Shown here piece by piece: positions 1 to 8,035 of a stretch of DNA of 45,995 bases. The translations under genes and the position numbers were made by a program. Source of the stretch: an uncultured Prevotellaceae bacterium (GTDB taxonomy: Bacteria; Bacteroidota; Bacteroidia; Bacteroidales; Muribaculaceae); the NCBI GenBank assembly GCA_900322135.1, contig ONYP01000050.1, positions 1-45,995 on the forward strand, in the 5' to 3' direction. The notes beneath the pieces are model-generated. The model saw only the letters and a program-made list of their open reading frames with translations, made no database searches and was not told where the DNA came from. Position 1 is the first letter of the stretch, and each line of letters begins with the position of its first letter.

Positions 1-61
1 GGCAAAAGTAAGAAATCTACCTGGCATTCTTCGTATTACATTAACATCATGTTTGCTTTTA

Positions 62-192
62 GCAGACTTCGTCTGCAACGACGCTGCAAACTTAATGTTT
101 GCACAAGTTTTCCCGAAACTTGGCTGCACCTCACCAAATCGAACAAGTTCGTTTGCCTTCGGTTTGCGCATGTTTTCCCGCCCGCAGGGCGG
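62..192. repeat. Cluster of short perfect hairpins downstream of the feo genes
   Basis: No convincing gene is seen in positions 1-226. The stretch holds back-to-back perfect inverted repeats: GCAGAC/GTCTGC (62-67/71-76), GCAAAC/GTTTGC (86-91/97-102), CAAGTTT/AAACTTG (104-110/116-122), GAAC/GTTC (141-144/147-150) and CCGCCC/GGGCGG (178-183/187-192). The hexamer GTTTGC recurs four times, and TTTTCCCG occurs twice. Function unknown; it could be a palindromic intergenic element or structured RNA. Short reading frames across it look like by-products of the repeats. Confidence 0.45.
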
Positions 193-226
193 TCAATATC
201 ACCAATGGGCCAACTGCTATATCATT

Positions 227-268
227 GCCAAAAATCATGTGGCACAAGACAAGTTCTTGTGCCACATG
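227..268 (-). terminator. Rho-independent terminator of the feo operon
   Basis: A perfect 14-bp stem (236-249 with 255-268) with a 5-nt loop is followed, reading leftward, by ATTTTT. It lies 24 bp beyond the stop codon of the Cys-rich FeoB partner, so it most likely ends the leftward feo transcript. Confidence 0.75.
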
Positions 269-291
269 TTGCTCACTGCCGGCAAGAGTCG

Positions 292-459
292 CTAAAACTC
301 CTTGCCGTTTTTTTTCTTGCAATGGCAATCCTTGCCGCAACCGCAGCCGCAATCACCTTTTCCTCGTGCGGTTTTGACAACGCGCCATAGCACATACACC
401 AGTGCCACGGCTACGATGCCTAGTACTACAATAGTCTGTATGATGCTTGATGCTGTCAT
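292..459 (-). CDS. FeoB-associated Cys-rich membrane protein
   Basis: A 55-residue protein read on the minus strand: one hydrophobic helix (about residues 5-26), then a short cytoplasmic tail with five cysteines and one histidine (CGCGCGKDCHCKKK), ending in a basic stretch. This is the architecture of the small Cys-rich proteins found next to FeoB in many anaerobes. They are thought to sit in the inner membrane beside the ferrous-iron channel, but their exact role is not established. It starts 9 bp after the feoAB stop codon on the same strand and precedes a strong terminator, so it is the last gene of the feo operon. The assignment rests on size, layout and context. Confidence 0.8.
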   Translation of the reverse strand: MTASSIIQTIVVLGIVAVALVYVLWRVVKTARGKGDCGCGCGKDCHCKKKNGKEF

Positions 460-468
460 GGTCCAAAT

Positions 469-2841
469 TTATATTCTGGTTGCTATTTGATAGAACAGGA
501 ACGACACGAGCCAGGCCACGCCGGTGGTGTAAACCACTTCAAATGCTACCCATTTCCCGCCCGCCTCGCGCTTGATGGCGGCAAGGGCCGCAATGCACGG
601 GAAGTAGAGCAGGATAAACAACATGAACGAGTAGGCCACAATCGGGTTGAACACATGTTCGCCGTTGGGTTTGGTGGCGGTTTGCAGCTTCTCTTTGAGC
701 GTTGCTGATTCCTCATCGGCATCAGCCTCGCCGGTATAGAGCACGCCCATTGTCGAGACGACAATCTCCTTGGCAGCGGCACCGGTAAGCACGCTCACAC
801 CCATCTGCCAGTTGAAGCCCAACGGCTCCACTATGGGCTCAATGGCCTTACCCATCTTTCCCATATAGGAGTTCTCGATCTGCTCCTGCGGTGTCTGACC
901 CTCGTGACGGGGGAAGTAGCCCAGTGCCCACACGATAATCGAGGCGGCAAGGATAATGGTTGCCATCTTCTGCAGGTACTGCTTGCCCTTGCTCCACATG
1001 TGGATGACGGCATTGCGGGCGGTGGGCTTGCGATAGGGCGGCAGCTCCATCACAAACTGTGTCTTGTCATGCTTCAGGAATGTTTTGCTCATGATGATGG
1101 CAGTGAGGGCTGCCACAAGGATACCCACCAGATAGATGCTCATTAATATAAGACCCTGCTTGGCCGTGAAGAAGGCTGCCACAAGCAGCAGGTAGGCCGG
1201 CAGACGCGCCGAGCACGACATGAACGGGATGGTGAGAATCGTCACCAGGCGGTCGCGGCGGTTCTCCAGCGTGCGGGTGGCCATAATGGCAGGTACACCA
1301 CACCCAAAGCCGATGAGGTAGGGGATAAACGACTTGCCGTGTAATCCCACGCGGTGCATGATGCGGTCCACGATAAAGGCCGCGCGCGCCATGTATCCGC
1401 TGTCTTCCAACAGCGAGATAAAGAAAAAGAGTATCAAAATCTGCGGCAGAAACACGAGCACGCCGCCCACGCCGCCGATGATGCCGTCCACTATCAGGTC
1501 GCGCAGGATGCCGTCGGGCATCACGCCGCCAATCCATTCCCCAAACCATCCGATGCCTTTCTCAATCCATTCTTGGGGATAGGCTCCAAGTGTGAAGGTT
1601 GCCTCAAACATCAGCCACATCAGTACCAGTAGAACCGGCAAAGCCAGCCAGCGGTTGGTCAACAGGCGGTCCAGTGAGTAACCGGGTTTGGTGTCGCCGG
1701 TGGCACGGGCGGGGTTTGGCGTCAGCGCCTCGGCAAGTGCTCCGCGGACAAATCCGTATTTCAGGTCGGTGATGATGCTCACGATATCGTCGTTGTAATC
1801 GCGCTCAATGCGCTGTCGCATCTCGGCAGCCCGTTTTTTCACCTCATCGCCATTGCCATAGCCATTGAGCAAGTCGAGGGCGTGCTGGTCATTCTCGATG
1901 ATTTTCAACACCGTGTAGCGGTCCAGGTCGGGGCACATCTCGCCCAGCTCCTTCAGGCAATCCTCGATGAGCGTGCCGTAGTTCACATTGTGATGCAGTG
2001 TTTCCTGCTCGCTCTCATCGATGGCATCCATCGTAGCATGCAGCACATCCTTGACACCGTGACCGTTATAGGCGGTAACGGGTACCATGCGGGCTCCCAG
2101 CAGGCGGCTCATCATCTCAATATCCAGGTGGTCGCCGCTCTTCTCCAGCTCATCCCACATGTTCAGGGCAATGACCATGGGGATGTTCATGTCCATGATT
2201 TGGGTGGTCAGGTACAGGTTGCGTTCCAGGTTGCCGGCATCCACGATATTGAGGATGGCGTCGGGGTGGTGATCACGGATGTAGGTGCGCACATACATTT
2301 CCTCGGGCGAGTATTCCGTTAGCGAGTAGGTGCCGGGCAAATCCACCAGTTGCACCTTGCGGCCGTCGATGGTGAACCAGCCTTCCTTGCTGTCGACGGT
2401 AACGCCGCCGTAGTTGCCCACTTTCTCCTTGGCACCGGTCACATTGTTGAACAGCGAGGTTTTGCCACAGTTGGGGTTGCCGATGAGCGCAATGCGCAGC
2501 ACATTGTCGGCCATCGTGTCAACGCCGGCGACTGCCGTCTCAACGATACCGTTGTAGGCATCCTCCATGTCACAGAATTCAGCGTCTTTGTCGGTCACCT
2601 CAACCTGGGCGGCTTCGCTGTGGCGCAGCGAGATATGCGACCCCAGAATCATGTATTCCACGGGATCCTTGAGCGGGGCATTCTTCAGCACGGTGACTTT
2701 GGCACCGCGCACAAAGCCCATCTCCAGCAAGCGCTGGCGAAACGCCCCGTCGCCAATCACACGCACCACTTGGACAGTTGAGCCGACAGGCTCGTTGTCG
2801 AGCAGCCGCGAGATGTTAATATTATCTTGGTTTTTAATCAT
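469..2841 (-). CDS. feoB: Ferrous iron transporter, FeoA-FeoB fusion
   Basis: Fe(II) uptake across the inner membrane. From the ATG used here the protein is about 790 residues. Residues about 10-85 form a FeoA-like SH3 domain. A G-protein domain follows with G1 GNPNCGKT, G3 DLPG and an unusual G4 NMWD in place of the common NMxD forms with M or Y. The C-terminal half is a polytopic membrane domain with the conserved stretch GFGCGVPAIMATRT and the second gate MSCSARLP. FeoA and FeoB are commonly fused in Bacteroidetes. The frame stays open to a TTG at 2871, but that codon overlaps the -7 promoter element, so the ATG at 2841 is the likely start. The Cys-rich partner follows 9 bp downstream. Confidence 0.95.
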   Translation of the reverse strand: MIKNQDNINISRLLDNEPVGSTVQVVRVIGDGAFRQRLLEMGFVRGAKVTVLKNAPLKDPVEYMILGSHISLRHSEAAQVEVTDKDAEFCDMEDAYNGIVETAVAGVDTMADNVLRIALIGNPNCGKTSLFNNVTGAKEKVGNYGGVTVDSKEGWFTIDGRKVQLVDLPGTYSLTEYSPEEMYVRTYIRDHHPDAILNIVDAGNLERNLYLTTQIMDMNIPMVIALNMWDELEKSGDHLDIEMMSRLLGARMVPVTAYNGHGVKDVLHATMDAIDESEQETLHHNVNYGTLIEDCLKELGEMCPDLDRYTVLKIIENDQHALDLLNGYGNGDEVKKRAAEMRQRIERDYNDDIVSIITDLKYGFVRGALAEALTPNPARATGDTKPGYSLDRLLTNRWLALPVLLVLMWLMFEATFTLGAYPQEWIEKGIGWFGEWIGGVMPDGILRDLIVDGIIGGVGGVLVFLPQILILFFFISLLEDSGYMARAAFIVDRIMHRVGLHGKSFIPYLIGFGCGVPAIMATRTLENRRDRLVTILTIPFMSCSARLPAYLLLVAAFFTAKQGLILMSIYLVGILVAALTAIIMSKTFLKHDKTQFVMELPPYRKPTARNAVIHMWSKGKQYLQKMATIILAASIIVWALGYFPRHEGQTPQEQIENSYMGKMGKAIEPIVEPLGFNWQMGVSVLTGAAAKEIVVSTMGVLYTGEADADEESATLKEKLQTATKPNGEHVFNPIVAYSFMLFILLYFPCIAALAAIKREAGGKWVAFEVVYTTGVAWLVSFLFYQIATRI

Positions 2842-2868
2842 GTCGTGTAGATGTATTTTTTCACATTG

Positions 2869-2899
2869 CAAAATTATATCAGCTTACACGCTGCCACAA
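2869..2899 (-). promoter_or_regulatory. Promoter of feoAB
   Basis: On the minus strand the -7 element TAATTTTG occupies 2869-2876, and a -33 TTG lies at 2897-2899 with exactly 20 bp between them. This matches the Bacteroidetes housekeeping promoter. The expected leader to the ATG at 2841 is about 25 nt. Confidence 0.7.
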
Positions 2900-2930
2900 T
2901 CCCTTTTTTTGAGGTTTTAGGGTAAAAAAA

Positions 2931-2950
2931 TATCCCTATTTATAGGGATA
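2931..2950. promoter_or_regulatory. 20-bp palindrome upstream of the feo promoter
   Basis: TATCCCTAT and its exact reverse complement ATAGGGATA flank a TT spacer, about 31 bp upstream of the feo -33 element. Size and position suit a dimeric regulator. An iron-responsive regulator of the DtxR or Fur type would be the obvious candidate from context, but the sequence matches neither classical consensus that I can recall. Confidence 0.4.
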
Positions 2951-3099
2951 CATGAGGAAGATTAATGCGAGAAGTCTTAATGATTGTTAAAATTGCACTT
3001 TCGATTAAACTTTTTGATGATTTGTCAGTCATTATATCGACAACAATGAAAAAGAAATGCTTCAAACGAATAAAATTGACTTTTTCGTAATAATAAAAC

Positions 3100-3195
3100 A
3101 ATTCAACCTTGTGTCGAACTGCTGACGAAGCATCACTAGACACAGAACATATAGGTCCCGACCGACAATCAATGTCTCGGGACTTTTGTTTTTTT
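3100..3195 (+). ncRNA. Candidate small RNA ending in an orphan terminator
   Basis: The interval 2872-3261 has no convincing gene. On the plus strand a 6-bp stem TGTGTC/GACACA (3110-3115/3139-3144) is followed by a 7-bp terminator stem GTCCCGA/TCGGGAC (3155-3161/3177-3183) and then a T-rich tail to 3195. Genes on both sides are on the minus strand, so this plus-strand terminator has no coding gene to serve. A small RNA of roughly 90-200 nt is the simplest explanation. No clear promoter was found, so the 5' end is a guess. Confidence 0.35.
3155..3195 (+). terminator. Rho-independent terminator without an upstream plus-strand gene
   Basis: The stem GTCCCGA/TCGGGAC with a 15-nt loop is followed by TTTTGTTTTTTT. 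The U-tract lies on the plus strand only, so it is not positioned to stop the leftward trmN6 transcript efficiently. Confidence 0.6.
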
Positions 3196-3261
3196 ATTGG
3201 CCGTCTGTTGGTCTGTATGGGTTAATGAGCCCCGATAACAATGGATGGCGCTTTTTATTGA

Positions 3262-3975
3262 TCACATCTTCAAGTAAAAAGCGCCGGTGAGGGCAATGTA
3301 TTCGCTGGTGAATGTGCCGTCGCTGCGGGCGATGGTAAGAGTCTCCTCGTGGTAGGGAATGCCGCTGCGAGACAGCAGCCACAGGATGCGTTTTGGGGGA
3401 GCGCCTTCTACGGGAATGACGCGGGTCACTCTCCGTACCGGCAGGGATGCGAAAGCCGATGCCTCGACAATGTCGCTGTGGGCATCGGTGGGCGTAATCA
3501 GCGCCAGCAAACCGTCATCAGTCAGCAGCCGTGCTGCACCCTCGATGAGTTGGCTATAGGAGAGTGAAGCCGTGTGCCGTGCCACGGTGCGGGCGCCGCC
3601 GGTTGGCAGGACACCGTTGGTGAAGTAGGGTGGGTTAGAGACGATGAGGTCATAATGGCGTTCCTTCTCATCCATGTCGTTGAAGTCACGCTTGGCAGCA
3701 GTGAGCCGTTCGTGCCAGGGTGAGCGGGCAAAATTGACACGGGCCTCTTGGATGGCGTCCTCGTCGATGTCAATGCCATCAATCAGGACTTGGCCGTTGC
3801 GCTGAGCCACCATCAGGGCGATGACCCCGCAGCCGGTACCCACATCGAGCGCCCGGCTGGCTCCCTCGACGGGACACCAGGCTCCTAGCAGCACACCGTC
3901 GGTGCCCACCTTCATTGCGGTGCGGTCATTCAGCACCTCAAACTGCTTGAACCTAAAAACTTTCTCCCGTCCCAT
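3262..3975 (-). CDS. tRNA1(Val) (adenine(37)-N6)-methyltransferase, TrmN6/YfiC family
   Basis: SAM-dependent methyltransferase of 237 residues from the ATG at 3975. The N-terminus (GREKVFRFKQFEVLNDRTAMKVGTDGVLLGAW) is typical of the YfiC family. A SAM-binding loop (LDVGTGCGVIALM) and the catalytic NPPY motif (VSNPPYFTNG) mark an N6-adenine methyltransferase; the family modifies A37 of tRNA-Val. The frame is open 13 codons further upstream, but the promoter -7 element lies inside that extension, so the downstream ATG is preferred. The inferred transcription start is then only a few bases from the ATG. It stands alone between feo and a divergent gene. Confidence 0.88.
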   Translation of the reverse strand: MGREKVFRFKQFEVLNDRTAMKVGTDGVLLGAWCPVEGASRALDVGTGCGVIALMVAQRNGQVLIDGIDIDEDAIQEARVNFARSPWHERLTAAKRDFNDMDEKERHYDLIVSNPPYFTNGVLPTGGARTVARHTASLSYSQLIEGAARLLTDDGLLALITPTDAHSDIVEASAFASLPVRRVTRVIPVEGAPPKRILWLLSRSGIPYHEETLTIARSDGTFTSEYIALTGAFYLKM

Positions 3976-3984
3976 AATCTCCCG

Positions 3985-4014
3985 CAAAAGTAATGATTTT
4001 TTAACGGTAGTCAA
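3985..4014 (-). promoter_or_regulatory. Promoter of the trmN6-like gene
   Basis: The -7 element TACTTTTG lies at 3985-3992 on the minus strand and the -33 TTG at 4012-4014, with a 19-bp spacing. It ends 9 bp before the chosen ATG, which implies a very short or absent leader. The rest of the divergent gap to 4272 (about 260 bp) is AT-rich and shows no clear plus-strand promoter motif. Confidence 0.65.
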
Positions 4015-4272
4015 TCATTAAACTTTAAAATTATTCATCTTCACTACTCGATGAATTGTGGCACGGTTTTTGCTATCAAAGGGTGCGCTATGCGTTAAAA
4101 ATGAACGCGATTAGCATTTTTTCACCAAAAAATATGTCTTCGGTTCATTTACGCATTATAACTTGCGGCGCTGTTTTAAAAGATTTAATATTCGTCTTAA
4201 ACTTTTTTAAAAGTTTTTGGTCTAAATGGCAAAGAACAACAATAATTAATGAATTTTAAAAGCGTAAAGATT

Positions 4273-5535
4273 ATGAATTACCGAGTATTTGCATTATTGG
4301 GCGTATTAGCCCTAGGGGCCGGAGCGATTTTGCAGGCCCAGGATTACGATGACATCTATTACGATGCCAGCAAGTCCACGACAAAGGTAAAGACCAAGGT
4401 AGAGACACCGGTCAAGACCGTGTCGACCTATGGTGAAGTTCCTGAGAAATATAAGGTGGCTGTGCGTGATAATTACCGCGTTGAGCGTGATGAGGACGAG
4501 TACAACCGCCGTGTTTCCTATGAGCCACAGTATGAGGTGGATATCAATGGCGACACCATCTGGTTCTCTAGCGACAGCCTCTATTATGATGATGACGCGT
4601 TTGCCAACACCCGTCGCATCGAGCGCTTCTACAACCCCGACATCGTTATCATGAGTGATGACGATGACTTGGTAGAGCTCTATTACAGCGAGTCTCCCAC
4701 TATCAATCTGGTGATTGGCAGTGATTGGGGCTACACCGGATATGGCTGGGGATATGACTGGGGCTGGGGATATGACTACTATTATCCCTGGTACTCACAC
4801 CGTGCCTATTATCCCTGGTATAGCGGATGGTATTCACCTTGGCACTATAGTTGGTATTCTCCTTGGTACTATAGTAACATCTACTGGGGATATCCCAGAC
4901 TGTGGGGCTGGAACTATTGGGGTTATCATCCCTGGTACTATGACCACTATGGATATGGCTGGGGCCACGGTTGGCACCACAACGACTATCACTGGAACGG
5001 GCGACCTGCAGGCCACGCTGGTTACTCCAATCATGGCTGGCGTGAAAACGGCGGTCGCGTAGGTCTGGCTACCAATCGCAACGGACGCTCCCGCGTTGGT
5101 GCTGGAACGACTTCCCGCAACGGCATCTCGGCCAGGGGAACCGATGGCTCGCGTGGCTCGGTGAACCGTGGCAGCAGCAACCGCGGCGGTTATGCTACCG
5201 GTCGTGGCGGCAACATGGGCTCTCGTGGCAGTTCTGGTGTAACCACCCGCGGCAGTGGCGGTTCGCGTAACAGCGGCTCCTATAGTGGCGGTTCACGCGG
5301 TGGCAGTTCACGCGGCTCCTATAGCGGCGGTTCCAGCAGCGGACGCTCAGGTGGCGGCTACAGTGGCGGCTCACGCGGTGGTTCGTCTAGTGGCAGCAGT
5401 TACAGTGGTGGAAGTCACTCCAGCGGTGGACACTCCAGCAGCGGCTCCTATAGTGGTGGCGGCGGCAGCCGTGGCGGATCTGGTGGCGGTGGCAGCCGTG
5501 GTGGATCGTCGGGCGGTGGCGGACATCGTCGCTAA
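4273..5535 (+). CDS. Exported aromatic- and Gly/Ser/Arg-rich low-complexity protein
   Basis: About 420 residues with a signal peptide (MNYRVFALLGVLALGAGAILQAQ). After an acidic, Asp/Tyr-rich region comes a segment dominated by Trp, Tyr, Gly, Pro and His with repeats such as YSPWYYS and YGWGYDWGWGYD. The last 180 residues are Gly/Ser/Arg repeats (SRGGSS, SYSGGS) ending in HRR. No catalytic domain or anchoring domain is recognised. The ATG at 4273 is preferred over one eight codons upstream because the signal peptide begins there. The porin follows 80 bp downstream on the same strand, so the two may be co-expressed. A surface or periplasmic structural role is only a guess. Confidence 0.7.
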   Translation: MNYRVFALLGVLALGAGAILQAQDYDDIYYDASKSTTKVKTKVETPVKTVSTYGEVPEKYKVAVRDNYRVERDEDEYNRRVSYEPQYEVDINGDTIWFSSDSLYYDDDAFANTRRIERFYNPDIVIMSDDDDLVELYYSESPTINLVIGSDWGYTGYGWGYDWGWGYDYYYPWYSHRAYYPWYSGWYSPWHYSWYSPWYYSNIYWGYPRLWGWNYWGYHPWYYDHYGYGWGHGWHHNDYHWNGRPAGHAGYSNHGWRENGGRVGLATNRNGRSRVGAGTTSRNGISARGTDGSRGSVNRGSSNRGGYATGRGGNMGSRGSSGVTTRGSGGSRNSGSYSGGSRGGSSRGSYSGGSSSGRSGGGYSGGSRGGSSSGSSYSGGSHSSGGHSSSGSYSGGGGSRGGSGGGGSRGGSSGGGGHRR

Positions 5536-5615
5536 GCCTTGCGCTTATCAATCGTGCACACACACATAACAATGAATTTTTCAATCATTTAACTGAACTC
5601 TAACACTGTTTGAAC

Positions 5616-7244
5616 ATGAAAAAGAAAGTTTTTGCCCTTTTGTTGTGCGGACTTCCTTTGATGATAAACGCACAGGATGCATTTGATGTCCTGCAGATGT
5701 CACAGACCGAACTCAGAGGTACCTCGCGCTTCCAGTCGATGGCAGGTGCATTCGGAGCCCTCGGTGGCGATCTCTCGACCCTCACCCAGAACCCTGCCGG
5801 TATCGGTGTATACCGCAGTTCCGACCTGGGTATCACGATGAGTGTGGACTGTAATAGCGTCAAGGCTGGCGTGGACAAGATGAACGAGACCCGTTTCAAC
5901 ATCAACAATGTGGGATATGTGGGCGCCATCCGTCTCAACTCCGAGACCGTCCCCAATCTCAACTTCGGTTTCACCTACAACCGCTTGCAGTCGTTCAATC
6001 GCCACTATGTGGGCGGTGTCGCTGATGTCCCCACCTCGATGAGTAACTACATCGCCGACGAGTTTGTCAATGTGCCCGGTTTTACCGAGGGCGACCTCTA
6101 CTGGACCGATGACTTCAATCCCTACTTTGACGGTTATGCTCCCTGGGCTGCTGTGACCACCTATGACATGCCCACCAAGACCAATGGTTATGTCGGCATC
6201 ATCAATGCCAACGGTGACTATATGCAGGGTCTGTTCGGCAATGGTACCAGAGGTAACGCCTATTACGAGGTGGATGAGCGCGGACATGCCGACGAGTATA
6301 ACATCGCTTTTGGCGGCAATGTGGCCAACAAACTGTACTTCGGTCTCGACTTCGGTATCCTGGATTTGGATTACAGGAGTTTCCAGGCCTACGAGGAGGA
6401 CCTGACCAATGCCTATGTCATGGCCGATGACGAGGACCTGCTGTATAGCCCGATCACCAACGACAATACCCGTGCCGACTGGGGTCTGTACAACTACTTG
6501 CACTCCGAGGGTACCGGCGTTAACTTCAAGTTGGGTCTCATCTGGCGTCCCACACAGGCACTGCGCATCGGTGCAGCGTTCCACACGCCCACCTTCTACG
6601 ACATGCGCGACACCTACTATGTGGAGGCTTCGCTCAAGGCCTATCAGGACGGCAACCAGCTCTACAGTGCCACCAAGGGCAGTAACGACGGTTACGACTA
6701 TTCCAGCAGCTATACCATCTCCACTCCATGGCGCTTCATGGGTAGCGTGGCAGGCGTGATCGGCACCAAAGGCATCATCAGCCTTGACTATGAGTATGTG
6801 GCCAACCAGACCATGCGCATCGGCGACGACCGCGGTAACAACTATCCCGATGTGACCTATAATGTGAAGGACTACTTCAAACCCTCACACATCATCCGCG
6901 TCGGTGCTGAGTACCGCGTCAATCCCAGTTGGAGTCTGCGTGCCGGTTACAGTTACAAGACCACCCAGGTAAAGAAGGGCGTCGACGAATATGATTACAA
7001 CATCATTACTGTAGGTACCAATCCCACCTATCAGTATGACAATACCGTTCAGAACATCACCTGCGGTTTGGGCTATCGCTACAGGTCATTCTACAGCGAC
7101 CTGGCTTATGTCCACAACATCCGCGAGAGCGTCTACAATGCATTCTCGCCCATCAACGACGAGTATGGCTACGAGCCCAATGTCAGCGCTGATGTGAAGA
7201 ACAACAACAACCGCATCTCCCTTACTTTGGGAGTGAGGTTCTAA
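5616..7244 (+). CDS. OmpP1/FadL-family outer-membrane porin
   Basis: A 542-residue outer-membrane beta-barrel of the OmpP1/FadL/TodX type, often labelled hemin receptor in Bacteroidetes. It has a signal peptide (KKKVFALLLCGLPLMINAQ). The mature N-terminus shows the family pattern RFQSMAGAFGALGGDLSTLTQNPAGIGVY. Many alternating aromatic strands follow, ending in ISLTLGVRF with the terminal Phe typical of barrel proteins. The ATG at 5616 is used; the preceding in-frame TTG gives two needless residues. Family members import hydrophobic compounds, but the substrate here cannot be inferred. A strong terminator follows 57 bp after the stop. Confidence 0.88.
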   Translation: MKKKVFALLLCGLPLMINAQDAFDVLQMSQTELRGTSRFQSMAGAFGALGGDLSTLTQNPAGIGVYRSSDLGITMSVDCNSVKAGVDKMNETRFNINNVGYVGAIRLNSETVPNLNFGFTYNRLQSFNRHYVGGVADVPTSMSNYIADEFVNVPGFTEGDLYWTDDFNPYFDGYAPWAAVTTYDMPTKTNGYVGIINANGDYMQGLFGNGTRGNAYYEVDERGHADEYNIAFGGNVANKLYFGLDFGILDLDYRSFQAYEEDLTNAYVMADDEDLLYSPITNDNTRADWGLYNYLHSEGTGVNFKLGLIWRPTQALRIGAAFHTPTFYDMRDTYYVEASLKAYQDGNQLYSATKGSNDGYDYSSSYTISTPWRFMGSVAGVIGTKGIISLDYEYVANQTMRIGDDRGNNYPDVTYNVKDYFKPSHIIRVGAEYRVNPSWSLRAGYSYKTTQVKKGVDEYDYNIITVGTNPTYQYDNTVQNITCGLGYRYRSFYSDLAYVHNIRESVYNAFSPINDEYGYEPNVSADVKNNNNRISLTLGVRF

Positions 7245-7300
7245 AGAATTCAATAGCAGAAAACCCGGAATTACGCGTTTATAAGATTCATTAAAAATTG

Positions 7301-7340
7301 TCAGGCGATGCGCAGTGACCGCGCGTCGCCTGATTTCTTT
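7301..7340 (+). terminator. Rho-independent terminator of the porin gene
   Basis: TCAGGCGATGCGC (7301-7313) pairs with GCGCGTCGCCTGA (7321-7333), giving 13 pairs with one T-G wobble and a 7-nt loop, followed by TTTCTTTT. Confidence 0.8.
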
Positions 7341-7497
7341 TCTCGTTTCCTGTGCTATGTGCCCGGTGAAGTCGCCGACGACAACCCTACTACACGGGAC
7401 TGTTGTCAATGAAGTGTCAACGCTTATTGGCATAATCCTTAATGGTAGCAAAATCTCGTATTCTTGGTTACAGGCGAGGTGTTCAGGATGATATGGT

Positions 7498-7529
7498 GAG
7501 GGCTGCCCCCGAGCACGGGAACAGCCCTC
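7498..7529. terminator. Hairpin downstream of the merR-type gene, probable terminator
   Basis: GAGGGCTG (7498-7505) pairs with CAGCCCTC (7522-7529), 25 bp beyond the stop of the leftward regulator gene. The U-tract is weak on both strands. The rest of the 7245-7554 gap shows nothing else. Confidence 0.45.
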
Positions 7530-7554
7530 AATCTCTTTAGCTGATTGTTTCAGC

Positions 7555-7911
7555 CTATTTGGCAGCAGGAATGTCGGGGAACAGCGTGTCCAGGCTTTCC
7601 TGGAAGGCCACCAGTTGAGCTCTGATGTCCTTGAGTTGCTCGATGGCGTCAAAGCGCTTGTCCACGCCGTCGCGGTTGTGGCGGATTTGTGCTTGAGCGG
7701 CATCCAGTTTCAACCCTTTCTCCTTGACCAGATAATACACGCGGCTGATGATTTCGATATCGTGAGGCGTGTAGTATCGGATATTCTTCTTGTTGCGTTT
7801 GGGCTTGATGATGGTAAACTGTGACTCCCAATAGCGCAATGTCGATTCGGGGATGCCCAATATCTCAGAAACATCACCGATTTTGTAGAATTTTTTATTC
7901 AGTTCCTGCAT
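7555..7911 (-). CDS. MerR-family transcriptional regulator
   Basis: A 118-residue regulator with an N-terminal winged helix-turn-helix of MerR type (FYKIGDVSEILGIPESTLRYWE, then a wing ending IRYYTPHDIEII). A helical dimerisation segment and a short coiled-coil tail follow (about residues 75-118). No cysteine cluster or large effector domain is present, so the inducer is unknown. Small MerR proteins of this kind are common in Bacteroidetes. The ATG at 7911 is used because upstream in-frame codons run into the promoter. It is divergent from alaS, and the two promoters face each other across a palindrome. Confidence 0.85.
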   Translation of the reverse strand: MQELNKKFYKIGDVSEILGIPESTLRYWESQFTIIKPKRNKKNIRYYTPHDIEIISRVYYLVKEKGLKLDAAQAQIRHNRDGVDKRFDAIEQLKDIRAQLVAFQESLDTLFPDIPAAK

Positions 7912-7915
7912 GGTC

Positions 7916-7973
7916 TTGCACAAATTAATAGAATTGAGTAACTTTGCGGGTTGTATATAACCCTGCAAAGATA
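7916..7973. promoter_or_regulatory. Overlapping facing promoters for alaS and the merR-type gene
   Basis: Rightward promoter: -33 TTG at 7916-7918, 20 bp, -7 TAACTTTG at 7939-7946, reading toward alaS. Leftward promoter: -7 TATCTTTG on the minus strand at 7966-7973, with a TTG 20 bp further upstream, reading toward the regulator. Between them an imperfect palindrome has CTTTGC-GGGTT on one side and AACCC-TGCAAAG on the other, around GTATAT. Both starts are expected inside this palindrome, so the two promoters probably compete and the palindrome may be an operator. Confidence 0.6.
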
Positions 7974-8035
7974 AACAAATAGTTTAGACTTTGCAACAAA
8001 AACCGAACATTTATAAATAATTAAGATAAGAAAAT

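Noticed and set aside
469-2871. feoAB starting at the TTG at 2871
   Set aside because: That TTG is part of the -7 promoter element, so the codon would not be transcribed in a usable position. The ATG at 2841 is better.
2940-3143. A 67-codon minus-strand frame upstream of feoAB
   Set aside because: No homology-like features, AT-rich, and its end lies in the feo upstream palindrome. It is more likely non-coding.
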